Of a DNA stretch of 64,000 nt, positions 25,000 through 34,740 are shown piece after piece. The stretch spans positions 1 to 64,000 of the forward strand of contig CALVRC010000001.1 in NCBI GenBank assembly GCA_944358445.1, given 5' to 3'. The notes under the pieces were generated by a model. It was given only the letters and a program-made list of their open reading frames with translations, ran no database searches and was not told the origin of the DNA. The first letter of the stretch is position 1; each line of letters begins with the position of its first letter. The position numbers and the translations under genes are program-made. The stretch is from an uncultured Bacilli bacterium. GTDB lineage: Bacteria; Bacillota_I; Bacilli_A; RF39; UBA660.

Positions 25000-27624
25000 G
25001 TGTATAACAAAAATAAAGAAGAAGTCATGGAATTATTAAAAACTAGTAATCAAGGGTTAAGTAAAAATGAAGTTATAGAAAGACAACAAAAATACGGAAA
25101 AAACATATTACCCAAAAAAAAGTCCGATAGTATTTTAAAAATCTTCTTTAACGAATTTAAAGATCCAATGATTATATTCTTATTAGTCGCAATCATCGTT
25201 TCATTTGTGGCCGGAGAAACGGTGGATGCTATCGCCATCGCCTTCATAGTTTTAATTGATGCCATTATGGGTGCTTATCAAGAAAACAAAGCAAATCACA
25301 CCGCTGAAGCTTTAGAAAACTTAGTAACCACCAAAGCTAAAGTTATGAGAGACGGCAAAATAGTAACTGTAGATGCCGAAGATTTAACAATAGGCGACTA
25401 CGTATTACTAGAGTCTGGTGATAAAATAAGTGCCGATATGCGAATAGTAGATTCTCATAACTTAATGGTTGATGAATCTATCTTAACCGGTGAAAGCATT
25501 CACGTAACCAAAAACACTGAAACAATAAACAAAGAAAAAGTTTTAATTGCTGAACAGTCAAATATGGCCTTCTCAGGAACTACCGTTGTAACTGGAAGAG
25601 CCGCTGCCATCGTTGTTGGAATTGGGCTAAATACTGAAATTGGTAAAATAGCCGACAGTATAAATAATGCCGCAGATGAAAAATCACCTTTAACAATTAG
25701 AGTAGAAAAACTTTCAAAACAAATCAGTATGTTAGTTTTAATTGTTGCTATTATAATAGCTATATTACTAATTGTTAAAGATGTTCCTTATAATGAAATC
25801 TTCTTATCAGTCATTGCCCTAGCCGTATCAGCAATGCCAGAAGGATTACCACTAGCCCTAACGATGGCTCTAACAATTGCCTCAAATAAAATGGCTAAAA
25901 GAAATGTCATTGTTAGAAAATTAAAATCAGCTGAATCATTAGGAAGCTGTACAGTTATTGCTACAGATAAAACAGGAACTCTAACCGTAAATGAACAAAC
26001 TGCAAAAAAAATTCTCCTTCCTAACAATAAAGAATATAACATCTCTGGAACTGGATTTAGTTTTGAAGGCGAAGTAACTGGAGAAAATATAGAACTAGCT
26101 AAAGAAATCTCACTATTAGGTGTAATTAATAATGAAGCCGAAGTAGATGAAAATAAAAGAGTTGGAGATTCCATTGATATAGCTTTTAAAGTATTAGGAA
26201 AAAAACTTAATGTAGATACAAATAACATAAAAGAATTAGAAATAATCCCTTATGAATCTGAAAATAAATACTCTGCCGTATTCTATGAAAAAGATGGTGA
26301 AACCTACTGTACAGTCAAAGGTTCATTAGAAGTCGTAAAATCATTTTGTACAAATATTAACTTAGTAGAAAATGATATAAACTCTTCTATTTTAGATAAT
26401 CAAAATGAAAACCTAGCTAAAGATGGCTACCGTGTCATTGCCTTAGCTAATGGAAAAATTAATAAACAAGATAAATATACCGCAAACGACATAAAAGACT
26501 TAACATTCATGGGTATGGTTGGATTTATTGATCCCATTAGAAAAGAAGCCATTGACTCAATTAATGACTGCCGTACAGCTGGTATTAAAGTATTAATGGT
26601 AACAGGTGATCATCCTCTAACCGCATTCTCAATTGCTAAAGATTTAAAACTAACTCAAGACTTTGATGAAGTAACAACCGGTACTGAAGTAGATGAAGAA
26701 TTTGCCAAAGGAGAAAAAAGCTTTGATAACTTTATTAGACGTAAATTTGTCTTTGCTAGAGTTACCCCAATTCAAAAATTAAGAATTGTTGAATCATTAA
26801 AAAGACAAGGTGAATTTGTTGCTGTAACCGGCGATGGAGTAAATGATGCTCCTGCCTTAAAAGCCGCAAATATCGGCGTTGCTATGGGTAGTGGCACTGA
26901 TATAGCAAGAGAAACAGCTGACATGATAATTGTTGATGATAACTTCAAATCTATTGTTTCTGGTATTGAAGAAGGCCGAGTTGCCTATGCTAATATTAGA
27001 AAAATTATTCTATTTCTAATCTCTTGTGGTTTAGCTGAAGTAACCTTCTTCTGCTTATCAATAATACTAAATTTACCAATGCCTCTAGTTGCCATTCAAT
27101 TATTATGGATAAATATGGTAACCGATGGCTTACAAGATTTTGCTTTATCATTTGAAAAAGCTGAAAAAGGAATTCTTAAAGAACCACCTCACAGCCCTCA
27201 AGAATCTATTTTCAATAAAGAATTACTTCAAGAAATCATTGTTAGTGGATTAGTAATTGGTGGAGTTGTATTTACCGTTTGGTATATGCTACTAAATAAA
27301 TTAAATATGGATGTTACCATGGCCCGTGGATATATTATGGCTTTAATGGTATTTATTCAAAATATCCATGTCTTTAATTGCCGTAGTGAGCACCGTTCCG
27401 CCTTTAGCCTTCCACTTAGAAATAATAAATTAATTGCATTTTCTTTCTTTAGTGCTATAATACTTCAAGTGATTGTTATGGAAGTTCCATTATTCTCACA
27501 ATTCTTACAAACAGTTTCTATACCATTTATGCATTTAGTTTACTTATTCTTAATTGCTATTTTAATATTAGTTGTTATGGAAATTTATAAAAAAATAAAT
27601 AACTCTATAAAGAAAACAAATTAA
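25000..27624 (+). CDS. P-type Ca2+-transporting ATPase (P2A, PMR1/LMCA1-like)
   Basis: Membrane pump of 874 residues. It shows an N-terminal cation ATPase domain, the actuator loop LTGES (about 163-167), PEGLP in TM4 for Ca2+ coordination, the phosphorylation site DKTGTLT at D323, and GDGVNDAPAL in the P domain, followed by six C-terminal helices. The start is GTG 25000 after AAAAGGAGTG; no ATG fits. It likely exports Ca2+ (possibly Mn2+). It lies between the vanYRS-like module and ksgA, where Bacillus subtilis has rnmV. Confidence 0.92.
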   Translation: MYNKNKEEVMELLKTSNQGLSKNEVIERQQKYGKNILPKKKSDSILKIFFNEFKDPMIIFLLVAIIVSFVAGETVDAIAIAFIVLIDAIMGAYQENKANHTAEALENLVTTKAKVMRDGKIVTVDAEDLTIGDYVLLESGDKISADMRIVDSHNLMVDESILTGESIHVTKNTETINKEKVLIAEQSNMAFSGTTVVTGRAAAIVVGIGLNTEIGKIADSINNAADEKSPLTIRVEKLSKQISMLVLIVAIIIAILLIVKDVPYNEIFLSVIALAVSAMPEGLPLALTMALTIASNKMAKRNVIVRKLKSAESLGSCTVIATDKTGTLTVNEQTAKKILLPNNKEYNISGTGFSFEGEVTGENIELAKEISLLGVINNEAEVDENKRVGDSIDIAFKVLGKKLNVDTNNIKELEIIPYESENKYSAVFYEKDGETYCTVKGSLEVVKSFCTNINLVENDINSSILDNQNENLAKDGYRVIALANGKINKQDKYTANDIKDLTFMGMVGFIDPIRKEAIDSINDCRTAGIKVLMVTGDHPLTAFSIAKDLKLTQDFDEVTTGTEVDEEFAKGEKSFDNFIRRKFVFARVTPIQKLRIVESLKRQGEFVAVTGDGVNDAPALKAANIGVAMGSGTDIARETADMIIVDDNFKSIVSGIEEGRVAYANIRKIILFLISCGLAEVTFFCLSIILNLPMPLVAIQLLWINMVTDGLQDFALSFEKAEKGILKEPPHSPQESIFNKELLQEIIVSGLVIGGVVFTVWYMLLNKLNMDVTMARGYIMALMVFIQNIHVFNCRSEHRSAFSLPLRNNKLIAFSFFSAIILQVIVMEVPLFSQFLQTVSIPFMHLVYLFLIAILILVVMEIYKKINNSIKKTN

Positions 27625-27641
27625 AAAGGAAGGTTTTGTAT

Positions 27642-28466
27642 ATGGAATATTCTCCTAAAAAAATAACAGAAGAACTAAATAAAGAAAACTTTAACTTTAA
27701 AAAGAAATTTGGTCAGAACTTTATTGTGGACAAAAACATTATCCACAGTATAATTTCTAAAGCAAATATTGATAAAGATACTTTAGTAATTGAAATAGGA
27801 CCAGGTGCGGGATCACTCACAACAGAATTAGATAAATTATCAGGCCATGTTCTTGCTTATGAAATAGATAAAACTTTAAAACCAATACTTGAAAAACATA
27901 GCTTAAATAATACAACTATTATTTATGAAGACTTTTTAAAAAGAAATGTTGAAGAAGATTTAAAAAATTTTAGTTATAAAAAAACATATGTTGTGGCTAA
28001 CCTTCCCTACTATATTACAACCCCAATAATAATTAAGCTAATCAAATATAAATTAAATATTGATAAAATAGTTGTTATGGTTCAAAAAGAAGTTGGTGAT
28101 AGGTTTAAAGCAAAACCAAACACTAAAGAATATAATTCACTTTCAATCTTTTTAAACTATTACTATACTGTGGAAAAACTTTTAGATGTTAGTAAAAATG
28201 TTTTCATTCCAAAACCTAATGTCGACAGCATAGTTGTATCTTTCACCAAAAAAGAAAATCAAGTAAAAGTTGATAATGAAGAAATTTTTTTCAAATTAGT
28301 TAGAGATTCATTTAAACAAAAAAGAAAAACCTTAAGAAATAATCTAAAAGGATATGACTTAGAAAAAATAGAAGAAGTTTTAAAAAGACACAACTTAGAT
28401 TTAACTGTCAGAGCTGAAGCTTTACCTATTGAAATATTTGCTGAAATAACTAATAATTTAAACTAA
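27642..28466 (+). CDS. ksgA: 16S rRNA dimethyladenosine transferase
   Basis: Dimethylates A1518 and A1519 in 16S rRNA helix 45, a late small-subunit checkpoint. The SAM motifs are FGQNFIVD, VIEIGPGAGSLT and VANLPYYITTPI, and the C-terminal helical domain is complete at 274 residues. ATG 27642 follows AAGGAAGG. Gene order tatD-yabE-ksgA is kept apart from the inserted module. An exact DnaA box occurs inside the gene at 27739-27747. Confidence 0.96.
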   Translation: MEYSPKKITEELNKENFNFKKKFGQNFIVDKNIIHSIISKANIDKDTLVIEIGPGAGSLTTELDKLSGHVLAYEIDKTLKPILEKHSLNNTTIIYEDFLKRNVEEDLKNFSYKKTYVVANLPYYITTPIIIKLIKYKLNIDKIVVMVQKEVGDRFKAKPNTKEYNSLSIFLNYYYTVEKLLDVSKNVFIPKPNVDSIVVSFTKKENQVKVDNEEIFFKLVRDSFKQKRKTLRNNLKGYDLEKIEEVLKRHNLDLTVRAEALPIEIFAEITNNLN

Positions 28467-28483
28467 AAAATGGAGTGATAATT

Positions 28484-28825
28484 ATGAATATAAACATTAA
28501 TAAAGTAAAAATAGTTGTAACCGTACCTACTGAAAATCTTAGTGATGTTAGAAATGTAATTTGTGAAGCTGGAGCAGGCATAATAGGAAATTATTCCCAC
28601 TGCACCACCACCACAAAATCGACAGGTACATTCATACCAAATGATCAAGCAAATCCATATATTGGAAATACTAATAAATTAAAATATGTTGAAGAAGAAA
28701 AATTAGAAGCTGTATGTAATATAGATAATGTTAAAAATGTTATAACAAAGTTAAGACAAACACATCCATATGAAGAACCAGCTATTGACATTATTCCACT
28801 ATTAGATGAAAAGAATTTTAGTTAA
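28484..28825 (+). CDS. stand-alone YqfO-type (NIF3 insert, PII/CutA-like) domain protein
   Basis: 113 residues matching the domain inserted in Bacillus NIF3 proteins (YqfO): the blocks EAGAGIIGNYSHC, TGTFIPNDQANPYIGN and THPYEEPAIDI are characteristic. There is no dinuclear-metal NIF3 part on either side, so this is a single-domain form. The fold suggests trimer formation and small-ligand or metal binding, but the function is not known. GGAGTGAT precedes ATG 28484. Confidence 0.85.
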   Translation: MNININKVKIVVTVPTENLSDVRNVICEAGAGIIGNYSHCTTTTKSTGTFIPNDQANPYIGNTNKLKYVEEEKLEAVCNIDNVKNVITKLRQTHPYEEPAIDIIPLLDEKNFS

Positions 28826-28875
28826 ATGTTTAAATTCAAAAAATATATGATACAATAAATTAGAAATAATTAGTT

Positions 28876-29217
28876 TGAAAAATAGGATATGTTTTTGCTA
28901 TTTTAAATATAGAACTTGAATATTGTAATGACACAGATTTAACCATTCAAAATTTACTTGCTGGATTTAGCGCAAAAGTTCCTTTTGTATTAGATGAAAA
29001 GCAAACTCAAAAGTTTAACAAAATAATTGAAAAAATGGAAAACGACCCTGTAACTATTTTGGACATTCATCATACCGACTATACAGATGTAATTATTGAT
29101 GATAAAGAATATAAGTTATTTAAAAATAATGAACACTTAAAAGAACTTAAAGAAATAATGAACATTAATAAATATGTACCAGCCCTTGAAAAAACTATGG
29201 ATGAATATTTAATATAA
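28876..29217 (+). pseudogene. reading frame without a usable start, possible 5'-truncated gene
   Basis: An open frame runs from a TGA at 28875 side to TAA at 29217 and encodes about 113 residues (...VFAILNIELEYCNDTDL...VTILDIHHTDYTDVIIDDKEYKLF...EKTMDEYLI). Its only ATG is at 29035, two thirds from the end, without a ribosome binding site. ATT 28900 has AGGA twelve bases upstream, too far. The composition looks coding, so it is either a remnant that lost its 5' end or starts at a non-standard codon. No family recognised. Confidence 0.45.
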
Positions 29218-29323
29218 TGCATTTCAAACTGCAATTTAATATTGTAGTTTTTAATTTAAAATAATTTTCTATAGTTTCTTTTAAGTTTTAATGTTATAAT
29301 TTAAAAGAAAGTAAGGGGTCTAT

Positions 29324-30544
29324 ATGAAAAATAAAATCAATACATTTTTAAAAGTTTATCCTTGGTATTATAGCCTATCTTGTTGGTTACTATTTTATGA
29401 TATTCTAAACACCTTGTATCTTACAACAGTTAAAGGCCTGTCTGCCGCTGAATTTTCATTATTATCAGCCATTGCTTTATTTACTAGCATTGTACTTCAA
29501 ATACCATTACTTAAAGTAATAAAAAAAATAGGCAATACCACTTCACTAAGAATTGGAAATATCATATTTATTTTAGCTGCTCTCTTACTCACTTTTTGTA
29601 ATTCTTTTACAGGACTTACTCTAGGTCAAATTTTATATGAATTGTCTTTTATATTTAAAACCCTTATATTAGTTGAGTTAAGAAAAAATCTAGTCTATAT
29701 TAACTGTGAAGATGACTTTATCAAACACTCTGCGAATGCTGCCATGAAATTCTCTGTAGTAGCATTATTTGCCAGCCTACTTGCTGGACCACTATTTAAT
29801 ATAAATAATTATCTTCCAATGTATCTATCTATTATATCAGCTTGTCTTTGTCTATATTTTTCATTTTATCTTTTTGATGTAACTGAATTAGATAAAGAAT
29901 ATAAGGAAGTTCCAAAACCAAAACAACGATTTAAAATAAAAAAACTATGGTCATTTATATTTATAATACTACTTATCACCTTTGCCCTAGAAACCGGTAT
30001 AATTGATTTTGGCCCAAGTGAAGCTAAATTATTTATTCAAATAAATTTGGAAAGCCAAATAAATATTGAAACAACTGCTATTATTTTAAGTATTGTTGTT
30101 GCTTTATCTCATATATCAGCCATTATTTCAAACAAAATATTTCCTAAAATATATAAAAAAATAAAAGACAGATCAGGTTATTTACTCGGTTTTCTATTAG
30201 TATTTTCCTTTGCCTTATTATTAATAGGTTATTTTATACCCGCACCTTTTCCAATAAAAATTATTATAATGGTTTTAGGTTTCTTATTAATTGAAATGGT
30301 CAAAGGACCATACACTGTTTATTTAGAAGATCTAATCTTAAAAAATGGAAAGCCAGGCCTAGAACAAGAATTAAGTGCATATATTAATTTGGCTAGAAAT
30401 ACTGGTGGTGCAGTTATAAGTGCCATTGCCTCTATTATCTTAATATATCATTCATTAACTTATGTTATATTAATGCTTTTATTAGTAGCCCTCATAGAGT
30501 TATTCGCATTTAGTAAAATTATTAAAGCACTTCGAAAAAGTTAA
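29324..30544 (+). CDS. MFS-type transporter
   Basis: 406 residues with about twelve hydrophobic helices and a charged middle loop (about 185-205) between two six-helix halves, the layout of a major facilitator. Helix 2 to 3 has LLKVIKKIGNTTSLRIGN in the place of the usual loop motif. Substrate unknown. Promoter-like TATAAT precedes it and GTAAGGGG gives the ribosome binding site. A strong terminator follows at 30598. Confidence 0.8.
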   Translation: MKNKINTFLKVYPWYYSLSCWLLFYDILNTLYLTTVKGLSAAEFSLLSAIALFTSIVLQIPLLKVIKKIGNTTSLRIGNIIFILAALLLTFCNSFTGLTLGQILYELSFIFKTLILVELRKNLVYINCEDDFIKHSANAAMKFSVVALFASLLAGPLFNINNYLPMYLSIISACLCLYFSFYLFDVTELDKEYKEVPKPKQRFKIKKLWSFIFIILLITFALETGIIDFGPSEAKLFIQINLESQINIETTAIILSIVVALSHISAIISNKIFPKIYKKIKDRSGYLLGFLLVFSFALLLIGYFIPAPFPIKIIIMVLGFLLIEMVKGPYTVYLEDLILKNGKPGLEQELSAYINLARNTGGAVISAIASIILIYHSLTYVILMLLLVALIELFAFSKIIKALRKS

Positions 30545-30597
30545 AGGCTAAAATAAAATTAACATCTGAAGGACATCACAAAACTAGATAATCAATT

Positions 30598-30624
30598 ACC
30601 TACCAATTATTGGTAGGTTTTTCT
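30598..30624 (+). terminator. terminator after the transporter gene
   Basis: ACCTACCAAT (30598-30607) pairs with ATTGGTAGGT (30609-30618), followed by TTTTCTTTT. Confidence 0.85.
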
Positions 30625-30675
30625 TTTAATTTACAAAGAAAAATGTTACAATATACCTCGAAGAGGTGCAGTATA

Positions 30676-31341
30676 ATGATTAATAAAAAATGGGATGAAC
30701 TTTTAAAAGAAGAATTTAAAAAACCATACTTCAAACAGTTAGGTGTATTTGTTAAAAATGAATATGGAAAAAAAATAGTCTATCCAGAATATAAAAACAT
30801 TTTTAATGCATTAAGATATACAGACTATGATGAAGTTAAAGTAGTTATTTTAGGTCAAGATCCTTATCACGGTCCTAAAGAAGCTCACGGTTTATCATTC
30901 TCTGTAGAAGAAGGGGTTAAAAGACCACCATCATTAGATAACATCTTTAAAGAATTGAAAAACGACTTAGGTGTCACTAGGACAAATAACAATCTGACAG
31001 ACTGGGCTAAACAAGGTGTTTTCTTACTTAACTCTATTATGACTGTTGTTAAAGATACTCCACTTTCTCATAAAGATAAAGGCTGGGAAACATTTACAGA
31101 TAATTTAATTAAACTATTAAACAAAAGAGAAAAACCGATTGTATTTATTCTTTGGGGTAGTTATGCTAGAAGTAAAAAAACTTTAATCACTAACCCTAAT
31201 CATTATATTGTGGAAAGTCCTCACCCATCGCCATTATCTGCTCATCGCGGTTTTTTCGGCAGTAAACCTTTTTCAAAAACTAACAATTTTCTAGTTAGTC
31301 ATGGTATTACTCCAATTAAATGGGGTGATGAAAATGAATGA
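30676..31341 (+). CDS. ung: uracil-DNA glycosylase
   Basis: Base-excision repair enzyme removing uracil from DNA. Family 1 signatures: GQDPYHG with the catalytic Asp at residue 62 and the [10 protein letters not shown] loop with the catalytic His near the C-terminus. 221 residues. ATG 30676 follows AAGAGGTG; an in-frame ATG at 30610 lies in the preceding terminator and is rejected. It overlaps tilS by eight bases. It complements the dUTPase encoded at 17327. Confidence 0.96.
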   Translation: MINKKWDELLKEEFKKPYFKQLGVFVKNEYGKKIVYPEYKNIFNALRYTDYDEVKVVILGQDPYHGPKEAHGLSFSVEEGVKRPPSLDNIFKELKNDLGVTRTNNNLTDWAKQGVFLLNSIMTVVKDTPLSHKDKGWETFTDNLIKLLNKREKPIVFILWGSYARSKKTLITNPNHYIVESPHPSPLSAHRGFFGSKPFSKTNNFLVSHGITPIKWGDENE

Positions 31342-32662
31342 TATTTTAGAAAAATTAAAAAAAGAAATTCCAAATCATTCTAGTGTTGTCGTAGCAACAT
31401 CAGGTGGACCAGATTCTATGGTGTTATTAAATTTGTTATCCACAGTAAAAAAAGAAAAGAGCCTAACAATAGTATGCGCCCATGTTAATCACAAACTAAG
31501 AAAAGAAAGTGATGACGAAGCTAAAATGGTTAAAGAATACTGCGCGCAAAATAATATTATTTTTGAATATATGACAATTGATGAATACAAGGGAAACACA
31601 GAAAACTATGCCAGAAAAAAACGATACGAATTTTTTGAAACATTAATCAAAAAATATTCATCCCCTTACCTATTAACCGCCCATCATGGTGATGATTTAA
31701 TGGAAACTATTATGATGCGTTTAATTAGAGGTTCATCTTTAAAAGGCTATGCTGGATTTAGTGAAATAACTGAAAAGAATGGTTATAAAATTATAAGACC
31801 ACTAATTACTAAAACAAAAGAAGAATTACTAAAGTATGCAACTGTTAATCACATTCCTTATGCTTTAGACAAGACAAATGATAGTGATGTTTTCACAAGA
31901 AATCGTATAAGAAAATACATTTTACCATACCTAAAAAAAGAAAACAAAAACGTTCATCTAAAGTTTTTGGAATTTAGTAAAACCATAACAGAAACTGAAA
32001 TATATTTAAATAAACAAACTCAAAAAGCAATTTCAAACATCTATAAAGATAACAAATTAAATTTAGATTTATTTTTAAAAGAAGAGCCATTAATTCAAAA
32101 GAAAATTATTCAAAACATTTTAGACAAAACATACAAAGAAAATATTAATTTAATAAAAGATGTTCATGTGAATAACATCCTGCGCACCATAAAAAATCAA
32201 AAACCAAATAAAAAAATAAACTTACCTAATAATAAAATTTTAATTAAATCATATAATAATGCTTGGATAGAAGAAAATAAAACCCCCGAAGAATACGATT
32301 ATATTTTAAATGACAAAATAAAGCTGCCAAACCATCATGTAATCGAAATCATAAATGACACTAACGACCATTCAAATTACGTAACTAAAATAAACTCAAA
32401 AGATATTAAATTACCTATTCATGTAAGAACAAAAAAAGATGGTGATAAATTAATATTAAAAGGGTTAAATAAAACCAAAAAATTAAAAGATATTTTTATT
32501 GATGAAAAAATTTCTTTAGACCAAAGAAACCTATGGCCAGTAGTAACTGATAGTAATGGTGAAATTATTTGGGTTCCAGGCTTAAAAAAAACTAAATTTG
32601 ATAGAGAAAAAGACCAAAACTATGATATAATAATTAGGTACCAAAAGAAAGGAAGTTTGTAA
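31334..32662 (+). CDS. tilS: tRNA(Ile)-lysidine synthase
   Basis: Converts C34 of tRNA-Ile(CAU) to lysidine so that it reads AUA, essential in an A+T-rich genome. PP-loop SGGPDS at 23-28, [14 protein letters not shown], and C-terminal TilS domains; 442 residues. ATG 31334 follows GGGGTGATG within the end of ung. The stop touches ftsH (TAATG). tilS-ftsH is conserved, but hprT, normally between them, is absent. Confidence 0.95.
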   Translation: MNDILEKLKKEIPNHSSVVVATSGGPDSMVLLNLLSTVKKEKSLTIVCAHVNHKLRKESDDEAKMVKEYCAQNNIIFEYMTIDEYKGNTENYARKKRYEFFETLIKKYSSPYLLTAHHGDDLMETIMMRLIRGSSLKGYAGFSEITEKNGYKIIRPLITKTKEELLKYATVNHIPYALDKTNDSDVFTRNRIRKYILPYLKKENKNVHLKFLEFSKTITETEIYLNKQTQKAISNIYKDNKLNLDLFLKEEPLIQKKIIQNILDKTYKENINLIKDVHVNNILRTIKNQKPNKKINLPNNKILIKSYNNAWIEENKTPEEYDYILNDKIKLPNHHVIEIINDTNDHSNYVTKINSKDIKLPIHVRTKKDGDKLILKGLNKTKKLKDIFIDEKISLDQRNLWPVVTDSNGEIIWVPGLKKTKFDREKDQNYDIIIRYQKKGSL

Positions 32663-34704
32663 TGAATAAAAAAGTTGTTAAAAGAGGACTATTTCCTTAT
32701 TTATTTCTAGCAGTTTTCTTATTCTGTATGTACCTTTTAGTAGGCACAATGAATACTAAAGTAAATGAACTAACATATGGTGAGTTCATGGAAGCTGTTG
32801 AAGATAAGGAAGTCAAAGAGATAAATGTTGTTCCTAACAGCCAAAGTAGTGTTTATATCATTAGGGGTAAATTAAAAGATTATACTGAAAATGAAACATT
32901 CTCATTTAATATGCCAATGACTAATGAAACAATGGTAAAATTACTTGAAGCAGAAGATCAAGCAGGATTTAAATTAACCACATCTACTGATCCAAGTTCA
33001 AGCCCATTTTTACTATTCTTAATCAACATCCTACCTATGCTTATTATTGTAGGAGTTGGATTCTACCTTATTACTAAACAAATGGGTAGTGGCAGTAAAT
33101 CTATGGACTTTGGACGTTCAAAAGCTAGATTAAGTGGTGGAGAAACCAAAGTAACATTTAAAGATGTTGCTGGATTAGAAGAAGAAAAAGAAGAAATGTC
33201 AGAACTAATTGACTTCTTAAAAAATCCTAAAAAATTCCAAAAAATGGGGGCTAGAATTCCAAAAGGTGTCCTATTAGTAGGCCCTCCAGGAACTGGTAAA
33301 ACATTATTAGCTAAAGCCGTAGCAGGCGAAGCTAATGTACCATTCTATTTTATAAGTGGTTCAGAGTTCGTTGAATTATTTGTAGGTGTAGGAGCAAGCC
33401 GTGTTAGAGATATGTTTAAACAAGCAAAACAAAGTGCTCCATGTCTAGTATTCATCGATGAAATTGATGCTGTAGGTCGTCAAAGAGGAGCCGGCCTAGG
33501 TGGTGGACATGATGAAAGAGAACAAACTTTAAACCAATTATTAACTGAAATGGATGGATTTGGTGCTAATGAAGGAATAATTATCATTGCTGCAACTAAC
33601 CGTCCAGATGTCTTAGACCCTGCTCTTTTAAGACCAGGAAGATTTGATAGACAAGTAACAGTTAACTATCCAGATGCTAAAGGCCGTGAAGAAATATTAG
33701 CAGTACATGCTAAAGGTAAAACCTTCGCACCAAATGTAACATTAAAAAATATTGCTAAAAGAACAGTTGGTTTCAGTGGAGCTGATCTAGAAAACTTACT
33801 TAACGAAGCTGCTTTACTTACAGTAAGAAGAAATAAAAACGCTATCACAATGGCTGAAATAGATGAAGCTCATGATAGAGTATTGATGGGCCCAGCTAAA
33901 AAGAGCCATAAATATACTGATAAAGAAAAACGTACTGTTGCCTACCATGAGGCAGGCCATGCCGTTGTTGGTATCAAATTAGATGGTGCAAATGATGTTC
34001 AAAAAATTACAATTATTCCAAGAGGACGCGCTGGTGGTTACAACTTAATGTTACCAAAAGAAGAAACTTATTTAAGAACTAAAAAAGAATTATTAGATTC
34101 AATCAGTGGTTTCTTAGCTGGCCGTGTTGCCGAAGAAATAATGTTTAATGAAGTAACAACAGGAGCTCAAAATGACTTTGAACAAGCAACAAAAATCGCA
34201 AGGGCAATGGTTACAGAATATGGTATGAGTGATTTAGGTCCTATCCAATTCGAAGAACAACAGTCAAGTGTGTTCTTAGGACGAGACTATAATAAAGCTC
34301 AAAACTTCTCACATGAAGTTGCAAAACAAATTGATGAAGAAGTTAGAAAAATTATTACTACGCAGTATGAAGTAACTAAGAAAATCATCAAAGAAAATAT
34401 GGACTTATTAAAACTAATTGCTGAAACTTTACTTGAATATGAAACAATTACTAAAGAACAAATTGATTATTTAGTAAAAAATGGTAAAATGCCAGAAGAA
34501 GATATAAAAGCCCATGAAGAATTTGAAAAAGCTGCTAAAGAAAATATTGAACAAGAAAAAAAAGAAGACATCAAAGTAGCTGATTTAAAAGACTTAAGCT
34601 TAGATGATTTAAAAGACATTGCCAAAGAAGAAAAAATAGAAGATTATGATAAATTAACAAAAAAAGAATTAATTGATAAATTAAACGAGAAACAAGACAA
34701 ATAA
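32662..34704 (+). CDS. ftsH: ATP-dependent zinc metalloprotease FtsH with a Rho_N-like tail
   Basis: Membrane AAA+ protease for quality control. Two membrane helices (about 12-28 and 110-130), Walker A GPPGTGKT near 207-214, Walker B FIDEIDA, the second region of homology, and zinc site H430-E-A-G-H434. 680 residues. Beyond the usual end there is a charged linker and, at 642-674, the pattern [20 protein letters not shown] then [13 protein letters not shown], which looks like a Rho_N/SAP-type helical motif. That tail is unusual and may bind nucleic acid or a partner. It overlaps tilS by one base. Confidence 0.95.
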   Translation: MNKKVVKRGLFPYLFLAVFLFCMYLLVGTMNTKVNELTYGEFMEAVEDKEVKEINVVPNSQSSVYIIRGKLKDYTENETFSFNMPMTNETMVKLLEAEDQAGFKLTTSTDPSSSPFLLFLINILPMLIIVGVGFYLITKQMGSGSKSMDFGRSKARLSGGETKVTFKDVAGLEEEKEEMSELIDFLKNPKKFQKMGARIPKGVLLVGPPGTGKTLLAKAVAGEANVPFYFISGSEFVELFVGVGASRVRDMFKQAKQSAPCLVFIDEIDAVGRQRGAGLGGGHDEREQTLNQLLTEMDGFGANEGIIIIAATNRPDVLDPALLRPGRFDRQVTVNYPDAKGREEILAVHAKGKTFAPNVTLKNIAKRTVGFSGADLENLLNEAALLTVRRNKNAITMAEIDEAHDRVLMGPAKKSHKYTDKEKRTVAYHEAGHAVVGIKLDGANDVQKITIIPRGRAGGYNLMLPKEETYLRTKKELLDSISGFLAGRVAEEIMFNEVTTGAQNDFEQATKIARAMVTEYGMSDLGPIQFEEQQSSVFLGRDYNKAQNFSHEVAKQIDEEVRKIITTQYEVTKKIIKENMDLLKLIAETLLEYETITKEQIDYLVKNGKMPEEDIKAHEEFEKAAKENIEQEKKEDIKVADLKDLSLDDLKDIAKEEKIEDYDKLTKKELIDKLNEKQDK

Positions 34705-34716
34705 GTCTTGTTTTTT
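34690..34716 (+). terminator. ftsH terminator
   Basis: AAACAAGAC (34690-34698) pairs with GTCTTGTTT (34705-34713), then more T. It overlaps the stop codon. Confidence 0.85.
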
Positions 34717-34740
34717 GATATAATATTACTGGTGATATAA

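Noticed and set aside
30610-30675. N-terminal extension of Ung from ATG 30610
   Set aside because: It lies in the preceding terminator, has no ribosome binding site, and homologues start at [10 protein letters not shown].
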